From an uncultured Bacilli bacterium (GTDB taxonomy: Bacteria; Bacillota_I; Bacilli_A; RF39; UBA660), in NCBI GenBank assembly GCA_947588925.1, contig CANQAT010000003.1, positions 1-45,795 on the forward strand: DNA of 45,795 nt, read 5' to 3'. The stretch's first letter is position 1. Every line of letters starts with the position of its first letter. This document shows, one piece after another, positions 1-7,803 of the stretch. The notes below the pieces were generated by a model. It saw only the letters and a list, made by a program, of their open reading frames with translations, did not search any database and was not told where the DNA came from. Made by a program: the position numbers and the translations under genes.

Positions 1-1637
1 AGGGATTTACATTAGTAGAGTTACTAGCAGTAATATTAATATTATCATTTATAGCAATAATAGCAGTACCAATAGTAATAAATATAATAACAGAAGCTAA
101 AGAAAGAAGTTATGTATTAAGTATTAAAAGCTATGTAAGAGCAGTAGAACAATCTATATATAATGAAAATTTAAATAGGGAGTTTAATCCTACTGAATGT
201 ATAATAAATAGTAGCGGTAATATGGTCTGTGATGGAGAAAATTTAGTTATTAATGTAGATGGAAATAAACCGATTAGTGGAGTTATATATGTAAAAGACA
301 AGAAGATAACTAAAGTACTAAATATAGAGTACAGAAATTTAAAAAACTATATTACAAAAAATTATTTAGATAATGAATATATTATAACAGATGAGTATAT
401 ACCAATACCAAAATTATATAAGGGATTAACACCTGTGATATATAAAGTTGACCACTGGGAAGTAGCAGATATAACAGGTAATTGGTATAATTATTCTAAT
501 CAAGAGTGGGCAAATGCGGTTATATTAGAAAAAGAAACAGAAAAAAATGTGGGAGATACATTAGATATAGAAAAAGAAGTAAGGGCAATGTTAGTATGGA
601 TACCAAGATATTCATATACAATAGGAAATACATACGGAATTAGGTTAGAAGGAGGCGGGATTCCTTCTGAGAAAACCCCTGGGGCTATAGATATAAAATT
701 TGTGAGTATTACTACAAAAGATATTAATATACCAACATATGAAGGTAATAATCCTAAAAATTGGTACACACATCCTGCCTTTACATTTGGTGGTGAAGAA
801 CTCTCAGGATTATGGGTAGGAAAATTTGAAGCAAGTCATGTTCTTGGACAGAAAATATTAGATTGTGTCAATGAAGAATGTAATGAGGCAGATAACATAA
901 GAATATTGCCAAATGTATCTGCACTAAGAAACAATAATATATCAAGTATGTTTTATGTATCAAGGTCAATGTCAAGAGAAAATAATTCATTTGGACTAGA
1001 TAGAAACGAAGTTAATACGCATTTGATTAAAAATAGTGAATGGGGAGCAGTAGCTTATTTATCTCAAAGCACATATGGGAAATATGGTAATAAAATTTAT
1101 AGTGATACTAATAAGGCGGTATATCATAATAATTCAAAAGACTTTATAACAGGAAGTAGTAATGGTACCCCGGATTTTATAAATGATTATACAAGTAGTT
1201 GCGATTATAGTGATATTTTAGATAGAGGAAATGGTACAGGATATTGTGGTGCGGGAGCCTCTACGACAGGAAATATCACAGGTATATATGATATGAATGG
1301 TGGGGCTAGTGAATTTACAATGGCAAATTATAATAAAAAAACGAATAAAGATGGCTTTGCTTCCTCCTTCTTTCTTGATGATTCTAACGAAAAATATTAT
1401 GATTTATATTTAGATAAAAATATTACTTCTGCCTGTGATAAATATGGATGTTACGGACATGGTTTAACAGAAGTTTATAAATGGTATGGAAGCTTTATGG
1501 CTAATTTTTCTGATGATTTTGTTTGGCATATAAGGGGCGGTATGTATGATGATAATGGTGGAATATTTAACTCAAATAATGATTATGGGGCAGGAGATTG
1601 GGATGATAAACCAGTTCTTAGAGTTGTAATAAGTTAA
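1..1637 (+). CDS. Prepilin-like protein with C-terminal FGE/C-type-lectin-like domain (5' partial)
   Basis: The frame is open from base 3 and the start codon lies before the window. The first visible residues (GFTLVELLAVILILSFIAII) are a type IV prepilin methylation site plus hydrophobic helix, so the ATG inside the frame at 222 is not the start. A short linker leads to a C-terminal domain with FGE/sulfatase-modifying-factor-like hallmarks: VWIPRYSY, HPAFTFGGEELSGLWVGKFE, NSEWGAVAYLS, GIYDMNGGASEF and a final IRGG...LRVVIS. This fold is used by ligand-binding C-type-lectin-like proteins, so I infer a surface-displayed minor-pilin-like adhesin or receptor. It is a clear paralogue of the gene at 5938. 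Its C-terminal tip is AT-rich with ordinary codons, unlike that paralogue. An intrinsic terminator follows at once. The prepilin and FGE-like calls are firm; the function is inferred. Confidence 0.85.
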   Translation, partial: GFTLVELLAVILILSFIAIIAVPIVINIITEAKERSYVLSIKSYVRAVEQSIYNENLNREFNPTECIINSSGNMVCDGENLVINVDGNKPISGVIYVKDKKITKVLNIEYRNLKNYITKNYLDNEYIITDEYIPIPKLYKGLTPVIYKVDHWEVADITGNWYNYSNQEWANAVILEKETEKNVGDTLDIEKEVRAMLVWIPRYSYTIGNTYGIRLEGGGIPSEKTPGAIDIKFVSITTKDINIPTYEGNNPKNWYTHPAFTFGGEELSGLWVGKFEASHVLGQKILDCVNEECNEADNIRILPNVSALRNNNISSMFYVSRSMSRENNSFGLDRNEVNTHLIKNSEWGAVAYLSQSTYGKYGNKIYSDTNKAVYHNNSKDFITGSSNGTPDFINDYTSSCDYSDILDRGNGTGYCGAGASTTGNITGIYDMNGGASEFTMANYNKKTNKDGFASSFFLDDSNEKYYDLYLDKNITSACDKYGCYGHGLTEVYKWYGSFMANFSDDFVWHIRGGMYDDNGGIFNSNNDYGAGDWDDKPVLRVVIS

Positions 1638-1666
1638 AAAACGTATTTAAAATATTACGTTTTTTT
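1636..1666 (+). terminator. Intrinsic terminator after prepilin-FGE gene
   Basis: The inverted repeat AAAAAACGTA / TACGTTTTTT runs into a T-run and overlaps the stop codon of the upstream gene. Confidence 0.75.
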
Positions 1667-1689
1667 GATATACTAATATCGGTGGTAAT

Positions 1690-2562
1690 ATGGATTTAAT
1701 AATAGGCTCACATGTATCGTTTAATAGTAGTGAACAACTTTTAGGAAGTGTTAAAGAAACACTAGGATATGGCGCTACTACATTCATGTTTTATACAGGA
1801 GCTCCTCAAAATACTGTAAGGGTGCCAATAAATTTAGAACTTACAAAAGAGGCTTTAATTCTTATGAGTGAAAATAATATAGATATTAAAAATGTAGTTG
1901 TGCACGCACCATATATAATTAATCTTGCAAATTCTAATAATTTTGATTTCAATGTTAGATTTCTTAAAGAAGAGTTATCAAGAGTAGAAGCTTTGGGTGT
2001 TGATAAACTTGTTTTACACCCCGGAAGTCACGTTAATTTAGGAGTAGATGTAGGAATTAAAAACATAGTAGATTCTCTTAATATGGCATTAGATGATGAT
2101 ACAAAAGTTACGATATGCCTTGAGACTATGGCAGGTAAAGGAACTGAACTAGGCAAATCTTTTGATGAGATAAAAAAAATTATAGATGGAGTAAAACTAA
2201 AAGATAAGATTGGTGTATGCATGGATACTTGTCACTTAAACGACGCAGGTTATGATTTAAAAGATTTTGATACTATATTAGATGAGTTTGATAAGATAGT
2301 AGGTCTTAAATACTTAAAAGTAATACATATAAACGATTCTAAAAATTTAATAAGTACACATAAAGATAGACACGAGAATATTGGATTTGGTACTATTGGA
2401 TTTGATACATTAATAAATATTATTTATAACGATAGATTAAAAGGAATTCCAAAGATACTTGAAACTCCTTATGTAGAGAAATACCCTCCATATAAATACG
2501 AAATAGAAATGATAAGAAATAAAAAATTTAATCCAAATTTAAAAGAAGATATATTAAAATAA
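1690..2562 (+). CDS. nfo: Endonuclease IV (AP endonuclease)
   Basis: This is a 290-aa class II apurinic/apyrimidinic endonuclease for base excision repair. It cleaves the DNA backbone 5' of abasic sites. The TIM-barrel signatures and the expected zinc ligands are present: H72 (VVVHAPY), H109 and H113 (LVLHPGSH), E144 (CLETMAG), D178 and H181 (CMDTCHLNDAG), H212 with D215 (HINDS), D225 and H227 (HKDRHENIG), and E257 (ILETPY). Length is normal for the family. The ATG has a GGTGG ribosome site 3-4 bases upstream. Its last 9 bases overlap the end of a small convergent gene. The call is firm. Confidence 0.96.
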   Translation: MDLIIGSHVSFNSSEQLLGSVKETLGYGATTFMFYTGAPQNTVRVPINLELTKEALILMSENNIDIKNVVVHAPYIINLANSNNFDFNVRFLKEELSRVEALGVDKLVLHPGSHVNLGVDVGIKNIVDSLNMALDDDTKVTICLETMAGKGTELGKSFDEIKKIIDGVKLKDKIGVCMDTCHLNDAGYDLKDFDTILDEFDKIVGLKYLKVIHINDSKNLISTHKDRHENIGFGTIGFDTLINIIYNDRLKGIPKILETPYVEKYPPYKYEIEMIRNKKFNPNLKEDILK

Positions 2563-2814
2563 ATAACCTTTATATCTTTTCTTATAGTATAAAACTAAAT
2601 TTTTAATCTTTATAAAATCATCTTTGTTTATGTGACTTTCTAAATCGTTTAAATATTTAGTCTCATCTTTAAGAATATCTTGATAATTATTTTTAACTAA
2701 ATTAAGTAAGTATTCAAGTTCATCATTATTTAGATGTATATCGTTTTTAATACCAAAATCATTTAACTTATTTATATCGAGTAAATCTATATAATTTCCA
2801 ATTAGACTTTTCAT
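2554..2814 (-). CDS. Small hypothetical protein, possibly DUF2624-like
   Basis: An 86-aa reading frame starts at the ATG on 2814-2812, preceded by GGTG. The frame extends 30 codons upstream, but that extension is low-complexity hydrophobic sequence and unlikely to be used. The protein is charged and looks fully helical (ELEYLLNLVKNNYQDIL, then KDDFIKIKNLVLYYKKRYKGYLF). Its size, helical pattern and position beside nfo recall the DUF2624 protein YqfT next to nfo in Bacillus, but here it is convergent and the similarity is weak. It overlaps the 3' end of nfo by 9 bases. I cannot assign a function. Confidence 0.5.
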   Translation of the reverse strand: MKSLIGNYIDLLDINKLNDFGIKNDIHLNNDELEYLLNLVKNNYQDILKDETKYLNDLESHINKDDFIKIKNLVLYYKKRYKGYLF

Positions 2815-2884
2815 ATATTCACCATTATAATATATGATTAAATAATATAATAATGAGTAAAATAAATTGTGGGTGATAAAAATC

Positions 2885-4957
2885 ATGAAGAAGAAAATAA
2901 ACAAGTATAAATATCATAAAAAGAAAGTAACCCTAGAAGAGATAATTGAAAAAAGATATAAAATATTAGTAGGTGTAGTAATTTCTATAATGTCCTTGCT
3001 TTTATGTGCGCTATTTTTTATTCAAATAATAAAGAATAACTACTATAAAGAAAAACTTGATAAATTAACTATTACAGTAATAGAAGGTGATTCTGCGCCA
3101 AGAGGTAGAATATATGATAGAAATGGAGTACTTATAGTAGATAACGTATCAGTTAAAACTATTTACTATAAAAAGCCAAGTAATATTAAAGATAGTGAGG
3201 AAGTAGAAATTGCATATAAAGTTGCGCAGTTTATAGATGTAGATTATAGTAAACTCTCTTTAGATATGCTTAAAAACTTTTGGATACTTAATAATAAAGA
3301 TGAGTCTAATGATAGAATAACTGATAGTGAATGGAAGGACTATCAAAATAGAAAACTATCTAGTAGTGATATTAAAGAGTTAAAATTAAGTAGAGTAACG
3401 CTTGAAGATTTAAAAGACTATAATGAACTTGATAAAGAGGCATGTTATATTTATAACCTCATGAATAAAGGTTATTACTATACAGAAAAAACTATAAAAA
3501 ACGAGGGCGTTACTGACATAGAATTTGCTAAAATAGCAGAAAATATAGATACATTAAAAGGATTTAATGTAAAACTAGATTGGGAAAGATACTATCCTTA
3601 TGGAGACGCATTTAAATCTATATTAGGTAGCGTTTCATCTAGTAGTAGTGGTATTCCATATAACTTAAAAGAATATTATTTAGATAAAGGCTATGCACTT
3701 ACAGATAGAGTAGGTACAAGTTATATAGAGTATGAGTATGAAGATTATTTAAGAGGAGTAAAACCTAAATATCAAGTAAATAGTGATGGAAGTTATACTT
3801 TAATTTCAAATGGTTCAAGAGGTAATGATATAGTACTTACAATAGATATAAAATTACAAAAAGAAGTAGAAAAGATACTTGAAGAAGAATTAATCAAAGC
3901 TAAAAAAGAAAAAGGTACTAAATATTATGATAAGTCTTATGTAATAATAAATGATCCAAAGACTGGTGAAATACTTGCAATGGCTGCAAAACAAATAGTA
4001 GAAAATGATGATGGAACGTATTCTATTTATGACTACACTCCGGGTGTTATAACATCATCAGTAACTCCTGGTTCTATTGTAAAAGGAGCTTCCCATATTG
4101 TTGGATATAATACGGGTGCCCTAAAGATTGGTGAGGTAAGAAAAGATGAATGTATTAAAATAGCTTCTACGCCACTTAAATGTTCATATAAAGATTATGG
4201 TAAAATAGATGATCTTGGTGCGTTGAAGTATTCATCTAATATATATCAGTTTTATACTGCAATAAAAGTTGGAGGAGGTATTTATAAATATAACGAACCA
4301 TTAGTTATAGATGAGAGTGCTTTTGATATATATAGAGATACATTTAAAGAGTTTGGACTGGGTGTTAAAACAGAAATAGACTTGCCTAATGAGTCACTAG
4401 GATATAAAGGTACAAATAGATTATCTGGACTTCTTTTAGATTTTTCAATAGGACAGTATGATACATATACTCCAATACAAATAGCTCAGTATATGTCTAC
4501 AATTGCAAATGATGGAGTAAGACTTAGACCATTTCTACTTAAAGCAGTATTTAAAAGTAGTGAAGAGTCTTTATCAGAATTAATCTATGAAACAAGTGTA
4601 AAAGAATTAAATAAAGTCTCAACTGATAGTATTTATATAAATAGAGTAAAAGAAGGATTTAGACAAGTACTAGCTAGTGGAGGTACTGGATCTGGGTATA
4701 TATCTTCAAAATATAAACCTGCAGGTAAAACAGGAACAGCAGAAAGCTTTGTTGATACAAATAAAGATGGAGTAATAGATACTCCAACTATTACAAATAC
4801 ATTTTCAGCTTATGCTCCTTACGATAATCCAGAAGTCGTTTTTACTGTAATTTCACCTGATATAGCCTTAAATGACAATAAAAAAACTGCTATTAGTAGT
4901 GTAAATAAAAGAATAAGTCAAAAAGTTAGCAAAAAATACTTTGAAATTTATGGATAA
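2885..4957 (+). CDS. Class B penicillin-binding protein (PBP2/FtsI-like transpeptidase)
   Basis: This 690-aa membrane-anchored DD-transpeptidase would cross-link peptidoglycan. A basic cytoplasmic N-terminus is followed by one membrane helix (about residues 25-48), a dimerisation/pedestal region starting with the typical PRGRIYDRNG motif, and the transpeptidase domain. All three active-site motifs are visible: SIVK with the acylated serine near residue 397, SSN near 450-452, and KTGTAE near 615. I chose the ATG at 2885 because GGGTG lies 8-13 bases upstream; a TTG six codons earlier is in frame but has no ribosome site. It lies upstream of rpmG. Whether it serves elongation or division cannot be settled here. 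Confidence 0.92.
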   Translation: MKKKINKYKYHKKKVTLEEIIEKRYKILVGVVISIMSLLLCALFFIQIIKNNYYKEKLDKLTITVIEGDSAPRGRIYDRNGVLIVDNVSVKTIYYKKPSNIKDSEEVEIAYKVAQFIDVDYSKLSLDMLKNFWILNNKDESNDRITDSEWKDYQNRKLSSSDIKELKLSRVTLEDLKDYNELDKEACYIYNLMNKGYYYTEKTIKNEGVTDIEFAKIAENIDTLKGFNVKLDWERYYPYGDAFKSILGSVSSSSSGIPYNLKEYYLDKGYALTDRVGTSYIEYEYEDYLRGVKPKYQVNSDGSYTLISNGSRGNDIVLTIDIKLQKEVEKILEEELIKAKKEKGTKYYDKSYVIINDPKTGEILAMAAKQIVENDDGTYSIYDYTPGVITSSVTPGSIVKGASHIVGYNTGALKIGEVRKDECIKIASTPLKCSYKDYGKIDDLGALKYSSNIYQFYTAIKVGGGIYKYNEPLVIDESAFDIYRDTFKEFGLGVKTEIDLPNESLGYKGTNRLSGLLLDFSIGQYDTYTPIQIAQYMSTIANDGVRLRPFLLKAVFKSSEESLSELIYETSVKELNKVSTDSIYINRVKEGFRQVLASGGTGSGYISSKYKPAGKTGTAESFVDTNKDGVIDTPTITNTFSAYAPYDNPEVVFTVISPDIALNDNKKTAISSVNKRISQKVSKKYFEIYG

Positions 4958-4968
4958 TTTGCTATAAT
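4941..4968 (+). promoter_or_regulatory. Extended -10 promoter for rpmG
   Basis: TTGAAA (4941-4946), 16-bp spacer and TATAAT (4963-4968) with TGC just before it, inside the end of the PBP gene. Confidence 0.65.
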
Positions 4969-5000
4969 ATACTAGTAATGTTGAAAAAGGAGGAGATACT

Positions 5001-5168
5001 ATGGCAAAAAAAGGAGAAGCTAGAGCTAGAATAACTCTTAAATGTACAGAGTGTGGAGAAGAAAATTATCGTACTGAAAAAAATAAAAAAAATACTACTG
5101 ATAGAATTGAACTTAATAAATTCTGTTCTAAATGTAAAAAAACTACACTTCATAAAGAGACTAAATAA
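5001..5168 (+). CDS. rpmG: 50S ribosomal protein L33 (zinc-binding form)
   Basis: This is a 55-aa ribosomal protein ([20 protein letters not shown]...[15 protein letters not shown]). Two CxxC pairs (C15/C18 and C42/C45) mark the zinc-binding form of L33. A strong AAAGGAGGAG ribosome site lies 5-6 bases upstream of the ATG. It sits between the PBP gene and efp and has its own extended -10 promoter. Length and motifs are typical and the call is firm. Confidence 0.95.
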   Translation: MAKKGEARARITLKCTECGEENYRTEKNKKNTTDRIELNKFCSKCKKTTLHKETK

Positions 5169-5200
5169 TAACAATTATAAATTAAGGGAGGAGGAGTGTA

Positions 5201-5758
5201 ATGTTTAACGTTAATGATATCAAAAATGGTATGACTATACTTTTTGAAGATAACATATATACTGTTTTAGAGTTTTCACATGTAAAACCTGGTAAAGGTG
5301 CGGCTTTTGTTCAAGCAAAATTAAAAAATTTAAGAACTGGTTCAATAGTTGAAAAAAGATTTAATTCAGGTGTAAAACTAGAAAAAGCAATGGTTGATAA
5401 AGTCGGTATGCAATTCTTATATGCTAGTGGGGATACTTATAACTTCATGAATATGGAAACATATGAGCAAATAGAACTTACTAAAGAACAACTTGGAGAT
5501 AATGTTAATTATTTAAAAGAAGGTTTAGATGTACTTGTATCTTTCTATGAAGGGGAGTTACTTGGTATAATACTTCCAGCACAAGTAGATTTAAAAGTAA
5601 TTAAGACTGAACCTGCTGTAAAAGGAAATACTACAAATAACGCAACTAAGGATGCAACACTCGAAACTGGATTAGTAGTTAGAGTACCACTTTTCATTGA
5701 ACAAGATGAGGTAATATCAATTTATACAGAAGATGGAAAGTATGCGTCTCGTGCTTAA
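5201..5758 (+). CDS. efp: Elongation factor P
   Basis: This 185-aa translation factor binds between the ribosomal P and E sites and relieves stalling at polyproline stretches. It has the three beta-barrel domains of EF-P. The loop that contacts the peptidyl-tRNA end reads SHVKPGKGAAF, with K32 at the position modified post-translationally in Bacillus. The C-terminal signature (ETGLVVRVPLFIEQDEVISI) is intact. GGGAGGAGG precedes the ATG. The 33-base gap after rpmG suggests co-transcription. A long hairpin terminator follows. Confidence 0.97.
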   Translation: MFNVNDIKNGMTILFEDNIYTVLEFSHVKPGKGAAFVQAKLKNLRTGSIVEKRFNSGVKLEKAMVDKVGMQFLYASGDTYNFMNMETYEQIELTKEQLGDNVNYLKEGLDVLVSFYEGELLGIILPAQVDLKVIKTEPAVKGNTTNNATKDATLETGLVVRVPLFIEQDEVISIYTEDGKYASRA

Positions 5759-5785
5759 AAGACGTAAAGTAAACGTATATGTATT

Positions 5786-5848
5786 AAAAGACTAGATAAT
5801 AATAAACTCAAGGAAATATAAAGGTTTATTAGTTATCTAGTCTTTTTA
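5786..5848 (+). terminator. Intrinsic terminator after efp
   Basis: A long stem pairs AAAGACTAGATAA and nearby bases with TTATCTAGTCTTT, and ends in a T-rich run. Confidence 0.8.
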
Positions 5849-5877
5849 TTATTATTTTAAAAAAAATTATATTAATC

Positions 5878-5906
5878 TTGACAGTTAAGTTTAGTGCTGA
5901 TAAAAT
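5878..5906 (+). promoter_or_regulatory. Sigma-A promoter of the DGR-type prepilin gene
   Basis: TTGACA (5878-5883), 17-bp spacer and TAAAAT (5901-5906). The leader (AAGTATAAGAT, then AAGGAGGAAAG) closely resembles that of the gene at 7804. The TTG of this -35 box opens the longest frame but cannot be the start codon. Confidence 0.85.
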
Positions 5907-5937
5907 AGATAGTAAGTATAAGATAAGGAGGAAAGAT

Positions 5938-7521
5938 ATGAGAAATAAAGGTTTTACACTTATAGAATTATTAGCAGTAATAGTAATACTTGCTATTATC
6001 GCACTAATAGCTGTACCAATAATATTAAATATAATTGGACAGGCTAAAGGAGAAGCAATAGAAAGGAGTAAAGAGTTATATCTTGAAGCTGTAAAAGAAG
6101 CAGTAGCAAGAAAAAACTTAACAGAAGAGTTTAATCCTACTACATGTACAGTTAAATCTGATGGTAATTTAAACTGTAAATCAGGTGATAAAACAGTTGA
6201 TTTAACAGTAGAATCAAATGGAACAAGACCAACAGGTGGAACAGTTACACTAGAAGATGGAGTAGTAAAAAGCGAAACATTAGTGTTTGGTGGAGGTACT
6301 AGTACAACAGAAGAATATGTAGATGAGAGTGGCGCAAACAAACCAGAACTAGTAGATGGATTAATTCCAGTTATCTATGATGAAACATCAAAACAGTGGA
6401 AGATAGCAGACCCAACAAAGGATGAATGGTATAACTATGATAAAAAACAATGGGCAAATGCAGTTATACTAAGTGATAAAGGAAAAAATAAAAAAGCAGG
6501 AGAAACATTAACACTTCCAACTTCAACTACTGACGCAAGTAATTCAGATGTAAGAGCAATGTTTGTATGGATACCAAGATATGAATATAAAATGCCTGAA
6601 AATGTAACTACAAGTAATCCAGCTTTGATAGAGATAAAATTTATAAGTAAAGATGTATCAAAAGAAACAGATGGATACATTTTACATCCGGGATTCACAT
6701 TTGGGGATGAAACTCTATCAGGAATATGGGTAGGAAAGTTTGAAACAAGTGCTAAAGCAGATAGTACTTGCTATAGTTCTGCTTCTAAAAACAATTGTAA
6801 TAATACTACTCAAGATCCATATATACTACCAAATGTATATTCGCTTAGATATCAAACTGTAAGCAATCAATTTGAAACAGCAAAAAAATTTAATCAGAAT
6901 TTAAATAATGCTTTAGATAGCCATATGATGAAGAATAGTGAATGGGGAGCAGTGGCTTACTTATCACATTCAAAATATGGAAAAAAAGATGAGGTATATA
7001 TAAACAATTGTAAAAATTATATAACAGGAATAGGAGCAGATAGTGTAAGCGCTTCATTAACTGATACTACATGCACAAATGATACCAATAAATATAATGG
7101 AACAAGTGGAGTAAATGCATCAACAACAGGAAACGTATATGGAATATATGATATGAGTGGTGGTGCACGGGAATATGTAATGGGATATTTAACAACTGCG
7201 ACTTCATCTGGTACTTGGGGTTCAACTTCAAGTAGTAATTATGCAGGATTTACGACTGAACCTGAAAATAAATATTTCGATTCATATACAACAACGACTA
7301 CAACGGATGAAGAATATAAAGGGCATGCTTTAGGAGAAACTTCAGGTTGGTATGGTGATACCGCTAGCTTTGTTTTTTCGAGTTATCCGTGGTTCGAACG
7401 CGGGGGCTACTGTGACTCTGCGTCGCGTGCGGGCGTGTTCAACTTCAACTTCGACGATGGCAATAGTAACAGCCTCAGTTCGTTCCGCGTCGTCTTAGCC
7501 CCAACTCCTTATGTTGAATAA
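5938..7521 (+). CDS. Prepilin-like protein with FGE/C-type-lectin domain and DGR-type variable tip
   Basis: This 527-aa protein starts MRNKGFTLIELLAVIVILAI, a type IV prepilin signal (cleavage after the first G). A linker of about 100 residues leads to an FGE-like domain with VWIPRYEYK, HPGFTFGDETLSGIWVGKFE, NSEWGAVAYLS and GIYDMSGGA. The C-terminus runs WFERGGYC...GVFNFNF...SFRVVL, the layout of DGR target proteins such as Treponema TvpA. From about 7387 to 7500 the DNA changes to roughly 59% GC (67 of 114 bases) and is poor in adenine, while the rest of the gene is AT-rich. The ATG at 5938 has AAGGAGG upstream. I infer a surface-displayed binding protein with a diversified ligand face. No reverse transcriptase or template repeat is in the window. 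Confidence 0.88.
   Translation: MRNKGFTLIELLAVIVILAIIALIAVPIILNIIGQAKGEAIERSKELYLEAVKEAVARKNLTEEFNPTTCTVKSDGNLNCKSGDKTVDLTVESNGTRPTGGTVTLEDGVVKSETLVFGGGTSTTEEYVDESGANKPELVDGLIPVIYDETSKQWKIADPTKDEWYNYDKKQWANAVILSDKGKNKKAGETLTLPTSTTDASNSDVRAMFVWIPRYEYKMPENVTTSNPALIEIKFISKDVSKETDGYILHPGFTFGDETLSGIWVGKFETSAKADSTCYSSASKNNCNNTTQDPYILPNVYSLRYQTVSNQFETAKKFNQNLNNALDSHMMKNSEWGAVAYLSHSKYGKKDEVYINNCKNYITGIGADSVSASLTDTTCTNDTNKYNGTSGVNASTTGNVYGIYDMSGGAREYVMGYLTTATSSGTWGSTSSSNYAGFTTEPENKYFDSYTTTTTTDEEYKGHALGETSGWYGDTASFVFSSYPWFERGGYCDSASRAGVFNFNFDDGNSNSLSSFRVVLAPTPYVE
7390..7503 (+). other. Candidate DGR variable region (VR)
   Basis: The 3' end of the prepilin-FGE gene is GC-rich; only 4 of the 54 bases in 7387-7440 are A. 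Fixed codons (CGC GGG GGC; GCG TCG; GCG GGC GTG TTC; TCG TTC CGC GTC GTC) separate 17 codons, 7408-7479, at positions that commonly vary in this fold. All 17 end in C or T, as expected if template AAC/AAT codons were changed at their adenines. The GC-rich end (TTCCGCGTCGTC) sits where an initiation-of-mutagenic-homing sequence would lie. The signature is strong; activity is inferred. Confidence 0.75.
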
Positions 7522-7530
7522 AAGATGATA

Positions 7531-7556
7531 AAGATGATTAATCCATCATCTTTTTT
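7531..7556 (+). terminator. Intrinsic terminator after DGR-type prepilin gene
   Basis: AAGATGAT / ATCATCTT stem with a 6-base loop, then a T-run. Confidence 0.75.
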
Positions 7557-7738
7557 GTATATATTCAACATATACGTACAAAATATATAAAGAAATAAAT
7601 AAAACATATTGCAAAAATTTAATTTGCAGGATATAATATTTTTATAAAAAATGTATAGTGTTTACACTCACAACACGTTTTAAATAAGCATTTAAAGGTA
7701 ACATTTTCGTTAAATCAAATTTTTGTTTAAACTCCCCC

Positions 7739-7766
7739 TTGACAGGGGGGGGGGGGGGGGTATGAT
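7739..7766 (+). promoter_or_regulatory. Promoter with poly-G spacer, candidate phase-variable switch
   Basis: TTGACA (7739-7744) is followed by exactly 16 G (7745-7760) and then TATGAT (7761-7766). The whole spacer is a homopolymer, so slippage would change the -35/-10 distance; the form shown has 16 bp against the 17-bp optimum. Five C (7734-7738) just before the -35 box could pair with the G-run. The remainder of this intergenic stretch (7557-7733) shows nothing else I can support. Confidence 0.85.
7745..7760 (+). repeat. Homopolymeric G tract (16 G)
   Basis: Sixteen consecutive G lie in otherwise AT-rich DNA and fill a promoter spacer. The true length may differ between cells, and sequencers miscount such runs. 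Confidence 0.95.
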
Positions 7767-7803
7767 AGAATAGGAGTATAAGTATAAGATTGGGAGGAAT
7801 GAT

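Noticed and set aside
5878-5937. Longer start (TTG at 5878) for the prepilin-FGE gene
   Set aside because: The TTG is the first part of a TTGACA -35 box with TAAAAT 17 bp later; the prepilin signal begins at the ATG on 5938 after a good ribosome site.
7734-7749. C5-TTGACA-G5 hairpin as a terminator
   Set aside because: The stem is short and no T-run follows; it is better explained as the flank of the poly-G promoter.
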